Source: Nanobdellota archaeon | Lineage (GTDB): Archaea > Nanobdellota > Nanobdellia > Pacearchaeales > GW2011-AR1 | NCBI GenBank assembly: GCA_030640565.1 | Contig: DAOWJD010000018.1 | Coordinates: 1-11,543, forward strand | Reading direction: 5' to 3' | DNA: 11,543 nt | Shown: positions 1-6,869 of the stretch, one piece after another | How the letters are laid out: each line of letters opens with the position of its first letter | How positions within the stretch are numbered: position 1 is the stretch's first letter | The notes under the pieces: model-generated | Seen by the model: only the letters and a program-made list of their open reading frames with translations | Databases searched by the model: none | Told to the model about the DNA's origin: nothing | Program-made: the position numbers and the translations under genes

Positions 1-2687
1 ATTCCTGCATTTTTGTATAAAGCTTCAAGTGCAGAACCTGATTTATAAGAAAGAAAAACTATTTGTCCTGGTCTTCCGTCTTCATACTCACTCGCAATAA
101 TATGTAAAGGAACACCACCAATCTCAACCTCTGTTTCTAAACACAATCTTGTTCCAGGAAGATCTTCTGTTTCCCCTCTCTTATTTTCTTTCCAATTTTT
201 TCCTAAAAAATTAACAGCACTTACTGGTTTACTATTATTTCTAAATACAGTTATCCCTTTCAAAGTTCCTAACTCATGGCCAAGCATGAATGTATCGTAA
301 ACATCTTTAACTGTTGCTGATTCTGGAAAATTATTAGTTTTTGATATTCCTCCAGAAATAAAGGGTTGTACAGCCCCCATCATTCTTACATGTCCTTCTA
401 TGTTAATACTTCCTTCTTCCAAGTGATTTCCAAAAGCAGTAGAAAAAATATCATAATGATCAGGATTTAAGTGTGGGGCACCAATAACAGTGTTTCTTCT
501 TACACCATTACCAACCTCTTCTGTTATATAATTAATTATCTCTTTTATATTTTGTTCATTATATCCAAGATTGTTTAAGGTATTAGGAATTTCATTCTTA
601 GTTATTTCAAGCCTTCCACCTCCTGCCAGATCTTTTCCAATTATTAAAGATATAGGTGGTTCTATCCCTGTTGAATCCTGGGTTCCCATTAAATATGATA
701 TTGTTCCTGTTGGTGCAATTACTGTTGCCTGAGCATTTCTGAATCCAAACTTCATTCCTCTAAGATCAATATTGTTCCATGATTCATAAGCAGCGGATTT
801 TAATTCTGGATCACTAACTTTTTCCCACAAAATATCATCTAAACTTTCTCTGTGTTTTTTCATTACTTCCAGCATTGGCCTCTTGTTAAATTCAAAATGT
901 GTAAATGTTCCTAGTTTTTCTGCCATCTCTATAGAAGTTTCATATATAGCTCCTGTCATAACTGCTGCTATTGCCCCTGCTAATGCTCTTGCTTCTTCTG
1001 AATCATAAGGAAATCCCTTCCTCATTAAGAGACTGCCTAGACCTGCAAAACCAGTTCCTATTGTTCTGAATTCCGGGCTTATCTCTGCTATGTCCCTTAC
1101 TGGATAAGAAGCCACATCATTTGCTATATCTTGGGCTATTGCCATTATTTTATTGGCTCTTCTAAATTCTTCAACCTTGAAATTACCTTTTTCATCACTA
1201 AAATTAACTAAGTTTCCCGAAGCTAGATTACATGAGGTGTCGTTTAAGAACATATATTCTCCACAGGGATTTGTTGCCCTTTGTCTTCCAGAATTTGGAA
1301 CTGTGTGCATCTTATCTATTAAACTAGTATACATGACTGCAGGATCTCCAACCCTCCAAGCCCCAAAAGCAATTTCTTTTATCATTCTCTCTGCTGGCAC
1401 CTCATCAACAACTTCTCCACTTTTTACACTTATGAGTTCTATCTTTTCATTATTTTTTAATTTATCAAAGAATTTATCATCTAACCTTACAGTTAAATTA
1501 GTATTTTGTAAAGTTACAGTAGTATATGCTTCTCCATCCATTCCTGGCTCGTAACCAGCTTTCATTAATGTAAGAGCTTTAGTATCCTCGATAACCTTTG
1601 CTCTGATAAAGTTAATTATGTCTGGATGGTTCTGATCCATCATAGTCATCCTTGCAGCTCTTCTAGATTTTCCCCCTGATTTTATTGTTCCAGCTCCATC
1701 ATCTAATATCTTAAGGAAACTCATTGCTCCTGAAGCCTTTCCTCCTCCAGATAAAGGAGCTCCTGCCTCTCTTAAGTCTCCTATGTTTTGTCCTATTCCA
1801 GCACCGGCAGAGAAAATAGATCCCTCATCTATAGTCTGTGTTAAGATGCTTTCAAGATCATCTCTGGGACCTTTAATAAAACAGGCATGACACAAAGGAG
1901 ACACATATTCAGAATCTCTTAATCTGCTTAACTCACCTGTTTCTGGGTCTCTTACCCAATTTACATTATTGCTACCCTCTATTCCGTACTCATTATATAT
2001 CCCTGCGTTAAATTGTACAGGAGAATTAAAAGCGATTTTTCTCTGTATCTGAAGCGCCATAAGTTCATCTCTAAAATTATCTCTATCTTTAAGGGTAGAG
2101 AAGTAACCCAGTTCAAAACCCTTGTCGGTAAAGAAGTTAGATACTCTAGTTATCAGGTGTTTTATTGAATCTTCCTTATTTGTCCCTATTTTTTCTTGTA
2201 ATTTCTTTTTCCATTCCTCTTTTATCGGAGCTAAAAAATACTTTTGTGCAACAATTTGAGCAGATACACTATCCCAGGACTTTGGAAATTCGGCATGAGT
2301 TTCATAAATAATATTCCCTTCAACATCAGTAATCCTTATGTGTTTTACTTCATAATCTTCTTCTAAAGGATCTTTTCCTTGCTCTGAGAAATATCTCTCT
2401 ATAGTTAAGCCACTTTTATCCTGAATCTTCCTACTGTAAACTCTTCCTATATCTAATCTATCAAGATATTCATTACCATCAAAATTATAAACATGAATTT
2501 CTTTAGCTTCTACAGCCTCTTTTATCTTATCTAGCAAGAGGTTAGGATCTTCTTGGGATTGGATAAGAGAGTATGCTTCAGATAAGGGTATGTGCCTTAC
2601 TCTGTCATAAGCTCTTATAAGTGTTCTAGAGTAAGAACCATTTAACTTTTCTCCAATATCCATCTTTGTGCCAACTTTACCACCCAT
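1..2687 (-). CDS. nrdJ: Adenosylcobalamin-dependent (class II) ribonucleotide reductase, C-terminus outside window
   Basis: The frame is open without a stop from the ATG at 2687 to the window edge (895 codons). Class II reductases convert ribonucleotides to deoxyribonucleotides using a cobalamin-generated thiyl radical. Visible landmarks are FNSP at residues 220-223, CHACF (Cys266 and Cys269, one being the expected N-terminal redox cysteine), a Gly-rich SGGGKASG/KSGGKSRRAA stretch near 305-345, NPCGE with Cys475 and Glu477, the partner Cys486 in SCNLAS (11 residues later, the class II spacing), and the PTGTIS loop at 659-663. Residues from about 840 resemble the C-terminal TSCPD-type extension of long bacterial NrdJ. 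The start follows the nrdR stop by one base, with GAGGG seven bases upstream; Met9 is an alternative. The length and extension point to the long bacterial-type enzyme rather than the short form. Co-transcription with nrdR implies control by NrdR. Confidence 0.96.
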   Translation of the reverse strand, partial: MGGKVGTKMDIGEKLNGSYSRTLIRAYDRVRHIPLSEAYSLIQSQEDPNLLLDKIKEAVEAKEIHVYNFDGNEYLDRLDIGRVYSRKIQDKSGLTIERYFSEQGKDPLEEDYEVKHIRITDVEGNIIYETHAEFPKSWDSVSAQIVAQKYFLAPIKEEWKKKLQEKIGTNKEDSIKHLITRVSNFFTDKGFELGYFSTLKDRDNFRDELMALQIQRKIAFNSPVQFNAGIYNEYGIEGSNNVNWVRDPETGELSRLRDSEYVSPLCHACFIKGPRDDLESILTQTIDEGSIFSAGAGIGQNIGDLREAGAPLSGGGKASGAMSFLKILDDGAGTIKSGGKSRRAARMTMMDQNHPDIINFIRAKVIEDTKALTLMKAGYEPGMDGEAYTTVTLQNTNLTVRLDDKFFDKLKNNEKIELISVKSGEVVDEVPAERMIKEIAFGAWRVGDPAVMYTSLIDKMHTVPNSGRQRATNPCGEYMFLNDTSCNLASGNLVNFSDEKGNFKVEEFRRANKIMAIAQDIANDVASYPVRDIAEISPEFRTIGTGFAGLGSLLMRKGFPYDSEEARALAGAIAAVMTGAIYETSIEMAEKLGTFTHFEFNKRPMLEVMKKHRESLDDILWEKVSDPELKSAAYESWNNIDLRGMKFGFRNAQATVIAPTGTISYLMGTQDSTGIEPPISLIIGKDLAGGGRLEITKNEIPNTLNNLGYNEQNIKEIINYITEEVGNGVRRNTVIGAPHLNPDHYDIFSTAFGNHLEEGSINIEGHVRMMGAVQPFISGGISKTNNFPESATVKDVYDTFMLGHELGTLKGITVFRNNSKPVSAVNFLGKNWKENKRGETEDLPGTRLCLETEVEIGGVPLHIIASEYEDGRPGQIVFLSYKSGSALEALYKNAG

Positions 2688-2688
2688 C

Positions 2689-3123
2689 TCACAACCCTCT
2701 CAACTCCTTTTTAAAATCTTTAATATCTTGAAAATCTCTGTAAACAGAAGCAAATCTTATGTATGCAATATTATCTAGTTTTTTTATTTTTTTCATGATT
2801 AATTCCCCAATAATATAACTCTTTATCTCTTTCTTTGCTTTTTTCCTCAATTGCTCTTCTATTTCATTTATCATTTTTTCAATCTTTTCCTTAGATATAG
2901 GTCTTTTTTCAAATGCTTTTTCAATCCCTGTTTCAAGTTTTTCCCTTGAAAACTTTTCACGTCTGCCATCTTTTTTTATCACAAAAAACTCGCTACGACT
3001 TATTTTTTCATAAGTAGTAAACCTCTTTTTGCATTTCAAACACTCTCTTCGCCTCCTTATTCCCTCAGGAGATTTTCTTTTATCAGTTACTTTAGATGTG
3101 CCTGTACAATATGGACATTCCAT
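2689..3123 (-). CDS. nrdR: Transcriptional repressor NrdR
   Basis: 144 aa, close to the usual 150-160. NrdR is a nucleotide-sensing repressor of ribonucleotide reductase genes. The N-terminal zinc ribbon has Cys3, Cys6, Cys28 and Cys31 with the family signature IRRRREC and KRFTTYE (residues 22-39). An ATP-cone domain follows (about 45-135), beginning FFVIKKDGRREKF and ending with the typical IAYIRFASVYRDFQDI stretch. The loop between the two cysteine pairs is about three residues shorter than in common bacterial NrdR. One base separates its stop from nrdJ, so the two form an operon, and two NrdR-box-like sites sit 38-84 bases before its start, implying autoregulation. No strong Shine-Dalgarno precedes the ATG. 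NrdR is mainly bacterial, so an archaeal copy probably reflects old transfer together with nrdJ; this last point is inference. Confidence 0.96.
   Translation of the reverse strand: MECPYCTGTSKVTDKRKSPEGIRRRRECLKCKKRFTTYEKISRSEFFVIKKDGRREKFSREKLETGIEKAFEKRPISKEKIEKMINEIEEQLRKKAKKEIKSYIIGELIMKKIKKLDNIAYIRFASVYRDFQDIKDFKKELRGL
2695..2700 (-). promoter_or_regulatory. Shine-Dalgarno for nrdJ
   Basis: On the minus strand AGAGGG lies inside the end of nrdR, with seven bases between it and the ATG at 2687. It supports that start over the in-frame ATG eight codons later and suggests translation coupled to nrdR. Confidence 0.6.
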
Positions 3124-3160
3124 TTTTAATTAATCAACTACGCACTAAACTTAAAAGATG

Positions 3161-3176
3161 ATACAATATATTGTAT
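3161..3176 (-). promoter_or_regulatory. NrdR box 1 (perfect palindrome)
   Basis: ATACAATATATTGTAT is a perfect 16-bp palindrome. It matches the bacterial NrdR box pattern acaCwAtATaTwGtgt at every core position and lies 38 bases upstream of nrdR. The likely role is repression of nrdR-nrdJ. Confidence 0.75.
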
Positions 3177-3191
3177 GTTAAAACCTCTTTA

Positions 3192-3207
3192 TTTCTATAA
3201 GTTGTAG
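3192..3207 (-). promoter_or_regulatory. NrdR box 2 (degenerate)
   Basis: On the plus strand this reads tttCtATAagTtGTag. It keeps the C and G nine bases apart and most core bases of the NrdR box pattern. It starts exactly 31 bp after box 1, the three-turn phasing seen for paired bacterial NrdR boxes. On its own it would be weak; the spacing makes it credible. Confidence 0.55.
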
Positions 3208-3231
3208 AACCACTAGAAAAAACCTATGGAG

Positions 3232-3239
3232 TATTTAAA
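3232..3239 (-). promoter_or_regulatory. Candidate TATA box for nrdR-nrdJ
   Basis: TTTAAATA on the minus strand would place initiation near 3211, so the NrdR boxes would lie at and just downstream of the start. Two alternatives exist: CTTATAGA (about 3196-3203, overlapping box 2, start near box 1) and CTTTTAAG (3150-3157, leaderless). The sequence does not decide between them, but in each case the boxes overlap or abut core promoter DNA. Confidence 0.35.
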
Positions 3240-3310
3240 GATTTATATCTACTAAAATATAATAACAGGAACATACAATTTTTAAGATAAATCTTTTATA
3301 GAATATAAAT

Positions 3311-3320
3311 ACTTATAAAT
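3311..3320 (+). promoter_or_regulatory. TATA box, leaderless promoter
   Basis: ACTTATAAAT is centred about 25 bp before the ATG at 3341. This predicts a leaderless mRNA and favours 3341 over the in-frame TTG at 3335 as the start. Confidence 0.6.
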
Positions 3321-3340
3321 GATAAAACAATGATTTGGAA

Positions 3341-4882
3341 ATGGCAGATTATGATCCAACTAATCTCGGAAGGGCTGTTGCTTCTCTTGATTTAGATCAT
3401 GAATTTCTTTCTAAAGATCTAGAAAGTTTTTCTGTTCCAGAAAAATCTCAACTTGTTAGTGGAATTGTGGATGAAAACTTAAAAAGAGGAAGATGGATAT
3501 CAATAGTTGAGATGATTTATAAGGATTCTTCAAATATAGGTATCTTATATGATGGAAATCGCTCTGAACTAGAAGATAGAATTTTAGAATCTGCACAAAA
3601 ATGTCCTGAACCATTTATTGGAGAAACTATAAGAACTTTAAAAGATCAAGGAAAGCAAGAATTATTATTTAGATTAGCAACAGAAGTACCTTTTGATTAT
3701 AAAATTCTTAAATCTCTAAAGAACTCAATAGGAGATTATCTTTCTGATTCTGAAAAAGGAGAACAAAGAACAAAAACATTATATTCAGCTCTTGGTAATA
3801 CAGCATTTAAGCATAAAAACTTTGCAGATGCTTTAATATATTTTGAAAGAGTGGGGGATAAAGAAGGAATGGGGAAAATATTTGAAGCAGCTATTTCTGA
3901 AGAAGATGCCTTATCTAGCTATTCGATGGATTTTTGGGAGGAGGTTGCTTTGGTAGATCCAGCACAAAAAGGAAGCAGACTCAAGAGATTAGTGCTAACA
4001 GCTCTTTCTAAAAAGGGAGAAAGAGATCCTTGGAAAGCTTTCCAAATATTCAAAAAATATAATGTTTCCATCTCTCCAAAGGAGAAAAGCACACTCTATG
4101 ATAGAGCTACAGAAAACATTTTAGCCTCTAATGTTAAAGAAGCAAACGATTTAGAATTTAGTCTTCTTTGGGCTAAAAAACACACAGATTCTGATCCAAT
4201 AGAAGCATATAAAATATTAAATAGACAAGAACCTGATGGAGAAGATGTTCTTAAAGCAGCTATTTCTGGAATAGAATATAAAGAGGATTCTCTGAGAAGA
4301 GAAAAATATGGATTATCTCTATCTCAAATTAGTGAGACTCATTTAAAAAAAATTCTTCTTGAAACAAAAACACCTTTTAAGGTAAGAGTTAAGATAGCTA
4401 GAAATCTTAAAAATGAGGAAGAATTGAAAAATCTTAGTAAAGAAGCTGTTGCAGATAAAAAGTTAGATGAAGCATATAATTTATGGGTAAATGGAAAAGG
4501 AGACCCTAAAGATCCTGAGATGTCTGCAATCAGAACAAAACTAATAAATAAGAAAATTAGTAGCTCAGAGTATTTCTCTTTAAATTTTAAAGGGGATTCT
4601 ATAGGTGCTGTTGAATATTATAATTCTTTAATAAAAGCAAAAAATTTTAAAGAAGCCTATGAAATAGCATTAGATCTTAAAGATGAAGAGAGGACACAAA
4701 AAACTCGTGAGAAAATATTAGCAGGTGATCTTGGGGAAGCACTTTCATTTTTTATGAGTTATGGAGTAAAAGATGAAAAAGGAATTAAACATGTAATGGA
4801 GAAGACAGCAGAAACCCACAATGTTCCTACAGAATTAGTAAGAGAGATTATAAAAAAACACCATCCCTATAGTGAAAAGTAA
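3341..4882 (+). CDS. Uncharacterised alpha-helical repeat (TPR-like) protein, 513 aa
   Basis: I do not recognise this as a named family. The protein is rich in charged and helix-forming residues, has no signal peptide or membrane segment, and appears to be made of successive helix pairs. The clearest TPR/solenoid-like unit is about residues 145-185 (ALGNTAFKHKNFADALIYFE), with similar AY/A-rich helices near 285-300, 380-395 and 435-465. Such solenoids usually act as cytoplasmic scaffolds for protein complexes; that role is inference. The start at ATG 3341 (MADYDPTNLG) is chosen because a TATA box sits 25 bp upstream; a TTG two codons earlier is less likely. It is divergent from nrdR across a 217-bp gap and followed 32 bp later by a small membrane protein that has its own TATA box. 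It is likely a DPANN-restricted gene. Confidence 0.85.
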   Translation: MADYDPTNLGRAVASLDLDHEFLSKDLESFSVPEKSQLVSGIVDENLKRGRWISIVEMIYKDSSNIGILYDGNRSELEDRILESAQKCPEPFIGETIRTLKDQGKQELLFRLATEVPFDYKILKSLKNSIGDYLSDSEKGEQRTKTLYSALGNTAFKHKNFADALIYFERVGDKEGMGKIFEAAISEEDALSSYSMDFWEEVALVDPAQKGSRLKRLVLTALSKKGERDPWKAFQIFKKYNVSISPKEKSTLYDRATENILASNVKEANDLEFSLLWAKKHTDSDPIEAYKILNRQEPDGEDVLKAAISGIEYKEDSLRREKYGLSLSQISETHLKKILLETKTPFKVRVKIARNLKNEEELKNLSKEAVADKKLDEAYNLWVNGKGDPKDPEMSAIRTKLINKKISSSEYFSLNFKGDSIGAVEYYNSLIKAKNFKEAYEIALDLKDEERTQKTREKILAGDLGEALSFFMSYGVKDEKGIKHVMEKTAETHNVPTELVREIIKKHHPYSEK

Positions 4883-4885
4883 ATA

Positions 4886-4894
4886 TTTTTAAAT
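4886..4894 (+). promoter_or_regulatory. TATA box, leaderless promoter
   Basis: TTTTTAAAT is centred about 25 bp before the ATG at 4915. It gives the small membrane protein gene its own start even though the preceding gene ends only 32 bp upstream. Confidence 0.55.
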
Positions 4895-4914
4895 CATTTT
4901 CTCTTATATATTAA

Positions 4915-5151
4915 ATGGCAGATTACCTTACAACAATTGCAACACAACTTGGAATATCAATCTGGTTTTTCATAATTATACTTATTTGGAGTGCTGTTTG
5001 GAAGCTCTTGGCATTATGGAAATCTGCAAGAAAAAAATCAGTGGTTTGGTTTATAGTTTTAGCGGTATTTAATACAGTAGGAATTCTTCCAATTCTTTAC
5101 ATCTTTGTATTCTCAAAGATGAAGAAGAAATCCAGAAAGAAAAAGAAATAA
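4915..5151 (+). CDS. Small two-helix membrane protein, DUF5652-like
   Basis: 78 aa. Two hydrophobic segments (about residues 13-34 and 43-67) flank a basic loop (WKSARKKSVVW), and the protein ends in a strongly basic tail (KKKSRKKKK). The pattern of LLALWKSAR followed by WFIVLAVFNTVGILPILYIF matches what I recall of DUF5652, a small membrane family found in DPANN archaea and candidate-phyla bacteria; its function is unknown. Positive charges in the loop and at the C-terminus suggest both are cytoplasmic or bind nucleic acid or phospholipid, though a hairpin would normally put loop and tails on opposite sides, so the topology is unclear. The ATG is supported by a TATA box 25 bp upstream. It converges on the tRNA gene, ending nine bases from it. 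Confidence 0.8.
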   Translation: MADYLTTIATQLGISIWFFIIILIWSAVWKLLALWKSARKKSVVWFIVLAVFNTVGILPILYIFVFSKMKKKSRKKKK

Positions 5152-5159
5152 TTTTAAGA

Positions 5160-5230
5160 TGGGCGCGGAGGGAATTTAACCCCCTTCTGCGAGGCTGGAG
5201 CTCGCTATTCTAACGTTGAACTACGCACCC
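5160..5230 (-). tRNA. tRNA-Trp (anticodon CCA), unusual D- and T-loops
   Basis: On the minus strand, GGGTGCG pairs with CGCGCCC (one T-G) as the acceptor stem, and base 5160 gives discriminator A73; no CCA is encoded. The D-stem is GTTC/GAAT, and the anticodon stem GCGAG/CTCGC encloses CTCCAGC, so the anticodon is CCA with T33 and G37, as in archaeal tRNA-Trp. The variable loop is four bases (AGAA). The T-stem is GGGGG/CCCTC around TTAAATT. Two tertiary features are atypical: the T-loop has A56 instead of C56, and the seven-base D-loop AACGTTA gives G18-T19 instead of G18-G19, so a U19-A56 pair could replace G19-C56. A48 opposite A15 is also non-standard. The gene starts 26 bp after the PIN gene stop on the same strand. 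No intron is evident. Confidence 0.88.
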
Positions 5231-5256
5231 TTGTTTTTATTAGATAAATTTGGTTT

Positions 5257-5949
5257 TTAAGGTTGTCTATCCAATTTTTTTATCTCTTCAATTTCATCAC
5301 GAGAAATAGCAGCACCTTTAAATTTCATAGCATAAAGAAGAGTACCCAGTACATTTTCATCTTTCAATTTTACAAGATTTTTTTTATATGCAACATAAAC
5401 AAGTTCTGTAGATCTGATTATTCTAAAATCTTTGAATAATTTTAAATTTTCCATTTTAATCTTTATTTTCACATGAAGCTTTTTTTCAAGAAACTTTTTC
5501 AGGTTTTCAGGTTTTTCAGCAAGGATTCTTGTAGTTCTCTCATCAATTACAATTACATTTTTTATTTTTCTTTCATTTAGAATTTTGCTTAAAGCAAGAG
5601 ATGAAGCTTCTCCTGTATGCATAATGTTTATATTTTTCCCATCACCTTTGAAAGTAGCATTTGCAACATTCATAATCTCGTTTGTTTTTTTTGTTATTTT
5701 AGAATCATTTATCTTTAAAGAAGAAGGAAGTTCAAGAATTCCTTCATCAAGAAGCTGTTTTAATTTTAAAGCTTCAAGTTTAAATCTTCTTATTTTCATC
5801 GGAGTGTCAATAATCTCTTTTTTTACATTAGAAGTTATAAGAAACTTGCCTTTGAATATTTTCTTAAGCTCTTTTATGATATGAGTAATTCCATTCATTG
5901 AAAAACTTATCAATGCTCCTGAATCAAAGACAAGTGCTTTTTCTGTCAT
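5257..5949 (-). CDS. PIN-domain nuclease (VapC-like fold, large)
   Basis: 230 aa. PIN domains are metal-dependent RNases held together by a few acidic residues, and these are visible: Asp9 in VFDSGALIS, Glu45 in VKKEII, Glu114 in HTGEASSLAL and Asp136 in VIDERTT. The core spans about residues 4-145; the remaining 85 residues are a basic and then mixed-charge C-terminal region, so the protein is well above the 125-145 aa of a typical VapC. The ATG overlaps the upstream stop as ATGA, so translation is coupled to the HTH-tailed protein. An antitoxin-like gene first and a PIN gene second is the toxin-antitoxin order, but a housekeeping regulated RNase is equally possible. Its stop lies 26 bp before tRNA-Trp. 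Target unknown. Confidence 0.82.
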   Translation of the reverse strand: MTEKALVFDSGALISFSMNGITHIIKELKKIFKGKFLITSNVKKEIIDTPMKIRRFKLEALKLKQLLDEGILELPSSLKINDSKITKKTNEIMNVANATFKGDGKNINIMHTGEASSLALSKILNERKIKNVIVIDERTTRILAEKPENLKKFLEKKLHVKIKIKMENLKLFKDFRIIRSTELVYVAYKKNLVKLKDENVLGTLLYAMKFKGAAISRDEIEEIKKLDRQP

Positions 5950-6506
5950 TCAAACATCTCCATTGCAAGTTTAATTCTTGATTGAACATTTATTGTTTTG
6001 CTTTCAGGAATGTCTGAAGCTTGTTTTTCTCCCGCATAACTTGCAAGCTCGAACAAAGAAATCCCTAAAAGCTTGGCAGTTGTTTCCATAGAAATTCCGT
6101 GATCATAAATTCTTGAAGCTTTATTTATACTTGCACTTCTAAAAACATCCTGAATATGAATCTTAAGTTTGCCAGAAAGATTACCTATAGCTTCTCTAAT
6201 AATTTTAATATTCTCTCTGAAAGCTTCATCATCTTTTCTTTTTAAAGCTTCTATAATTTTATCAATAGAACCTATGTAAATATTATAAAATTTACTCCAG
6301 CCAGGAAGTTGTTTGTAATCTTCTCTTTCAATCATCTTGCTCAAAGAATAAATAATAACAGCCACAGCAATGTTATCAGGGTCTTGAGTTAATGAAGCAG
6401 TATTTGTGGTTTGATTGCTTAAGTTTTTAATTTTTGCAGCATCTCCCTTTAAAACAGCCTCTTTTGTCTCCTGAAAAATCTTTAGAACATTATCTCTCTC
6501 TTGCAT
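5946..6506 (-). CDS. Uncharacterised helical protein with C-terminal HTH, paired with PIN gene
   Basis: 186 aa, predicted almost wholly helical. Residues 1-120 have no family I recognise. Residues about 127-159 (INKASRIYDHGISMETTAKL and LGISLFELASYAG) read as a helix-turn-helix with the usual 'A-x-LLGIS' recognition-helix pattern. The end (about 166-186) may be the segment that contacts the PIN partner. It precedes and overlaps the PIN gene by four bases (ATGA). By analogy with HTH/PIN pairs it may be an antitoxin or specificity subunit and may repress its own promoter; this is inference. The start is supported by a TATA-like box 25 bp upstream, implying a leaderless mRNA. Confidence 0.78.
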   Translation of the reverse strand: MQERDNVLKIFQETKEAVLKGDAAKIKNLSNQTTNTASLTQDPDNIAVAVIIYSLSKMIEREDYKQLPGWSKFYNIYIGSIDKIIEALKRKDDEAFRENIKIIREAIGNLSGKLKIHIQDVFRSASINKASRIYDHGISMETTAKLLGISLFELASYAGEKQASDIPESKTINVQSRIKLAMEMFE

Positions 6507-6527
6507 GTAAAAAATAAAGAAGATTGC

Positions 6528-6535
6528 TTAATAAA
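6528..6535 (-). promoter_or_regulatory. TATA-like box of the HTH-PIN operon
   Basis: TTTATTAA on the minus strand is centred about 25 bp before the ATG at 6506. It is the probable promoter of the HTH-PIN pair and possibly of a readthrough transcript into tRNA-Trp. Confidence 0.5.
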
Positions 6536-6575
6536 TGTTAAGGATTATTAAAATCAAATAATACCTGAGAATTAC

Positions 6576-6788
6576 TTATTCGACTGGAAGATCTTGCCAT
6601 TCCTTTATCAATCTTTCTTCAAGTTTACAAGGATCAAACCCTGGAACTCTAAACTTCACAACTTCTTGTCCCATTCCAATTGCTGCAGGTTCTGTTTTTT
6701 CCTCGTATTGTGGTGTATAATCAACTTTAGCAAAGAAATTGTTTACTCTTTCAATATTCCTTGTATTTGTTGAATACATAAGTTCCAT
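6576..6788 (-). CDS. Small uncharacterised protein, 70 aa
   Basis: Not recognised. It is soluble and acidic, with one cysteine (Cys54, FDPCKLEERL), a Gly-Met-Gly turn near residue 38 and a C-terminal amphipathic helix. There is no signal peptide or membrane segment. A TATA box 24-25 bp before the ATG supports a real leaderless gene starting at M1 rather than at Met4. It is separated from the HTH-PIN operon by 69 bp and is divergent from the Fcf1-like PIN gene; their TATA boxes are about 24 bp apart. Confidence 0.65.
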   Translation of the reverse strand: MELMYSTNTRNIERVNNFFAKVDYTPQYEEKTEPAAIGMGQEVVKFRVPGFDPCKLEERLIKEWQDLPVE

Positions 6789-6807
6789 AATAATATCTTA
6801 AGATGGA

Positions 6808-6817
6808 TATTTAAAAA
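6808..6817 (-). promoter_or_regulatory. TATA box of the 70-aa gene
   Basis: TTTTTAAATA on the minus strand is centred about 25 bp before the ATG at 6788. It forms one half of a compact divergent promoter pair with the box at 6841. Confidence 0.55.
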
Positions 6818-6840
6818 GTTTGTTGTTCTGAAATGTTAAG

Positions 6841-6850
6841 TTTTTATATT
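6841..6850 (+). promoter_or_regulatory. TATA box of the Fcf1-like gene
   Basis: TTTTTATATT is centred 25 bp before the ATG at 6870, predicting a leaderless mRNA. Confidence 0.55.
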
Positions 6851-6869
6851 CTTTTTCTATATACAAATC

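Noticed and set aside
1153..1554. 133-aa plus-strand open frame
   Set aside because: It lies wholly inside nrdJ on the other strand, where the catalytic NPCGE region is encoded; its protein has no recognisable features.
3271..3279. ACATACAAT repeat of the NrdR-box half-site near the 3341 promoter
   Set aside because: Only one half-site is present with no matching second half, so it is not a box by itself.
5160..5230. tRNA-Gly(TCC) reading of the same gene
   Set aside because: It would need a shifted anticodon loop without T33; the five-pair stem fixes a seven-base loop CTCCAGC and so anticodon CCA.
5585..5884. 99-aa plus-strand open frame with hydrophobic stretches
   Set aside because: Antisense to the PIN gene; the hydrophobicity is the usual mirror of a Lys-rich protein.
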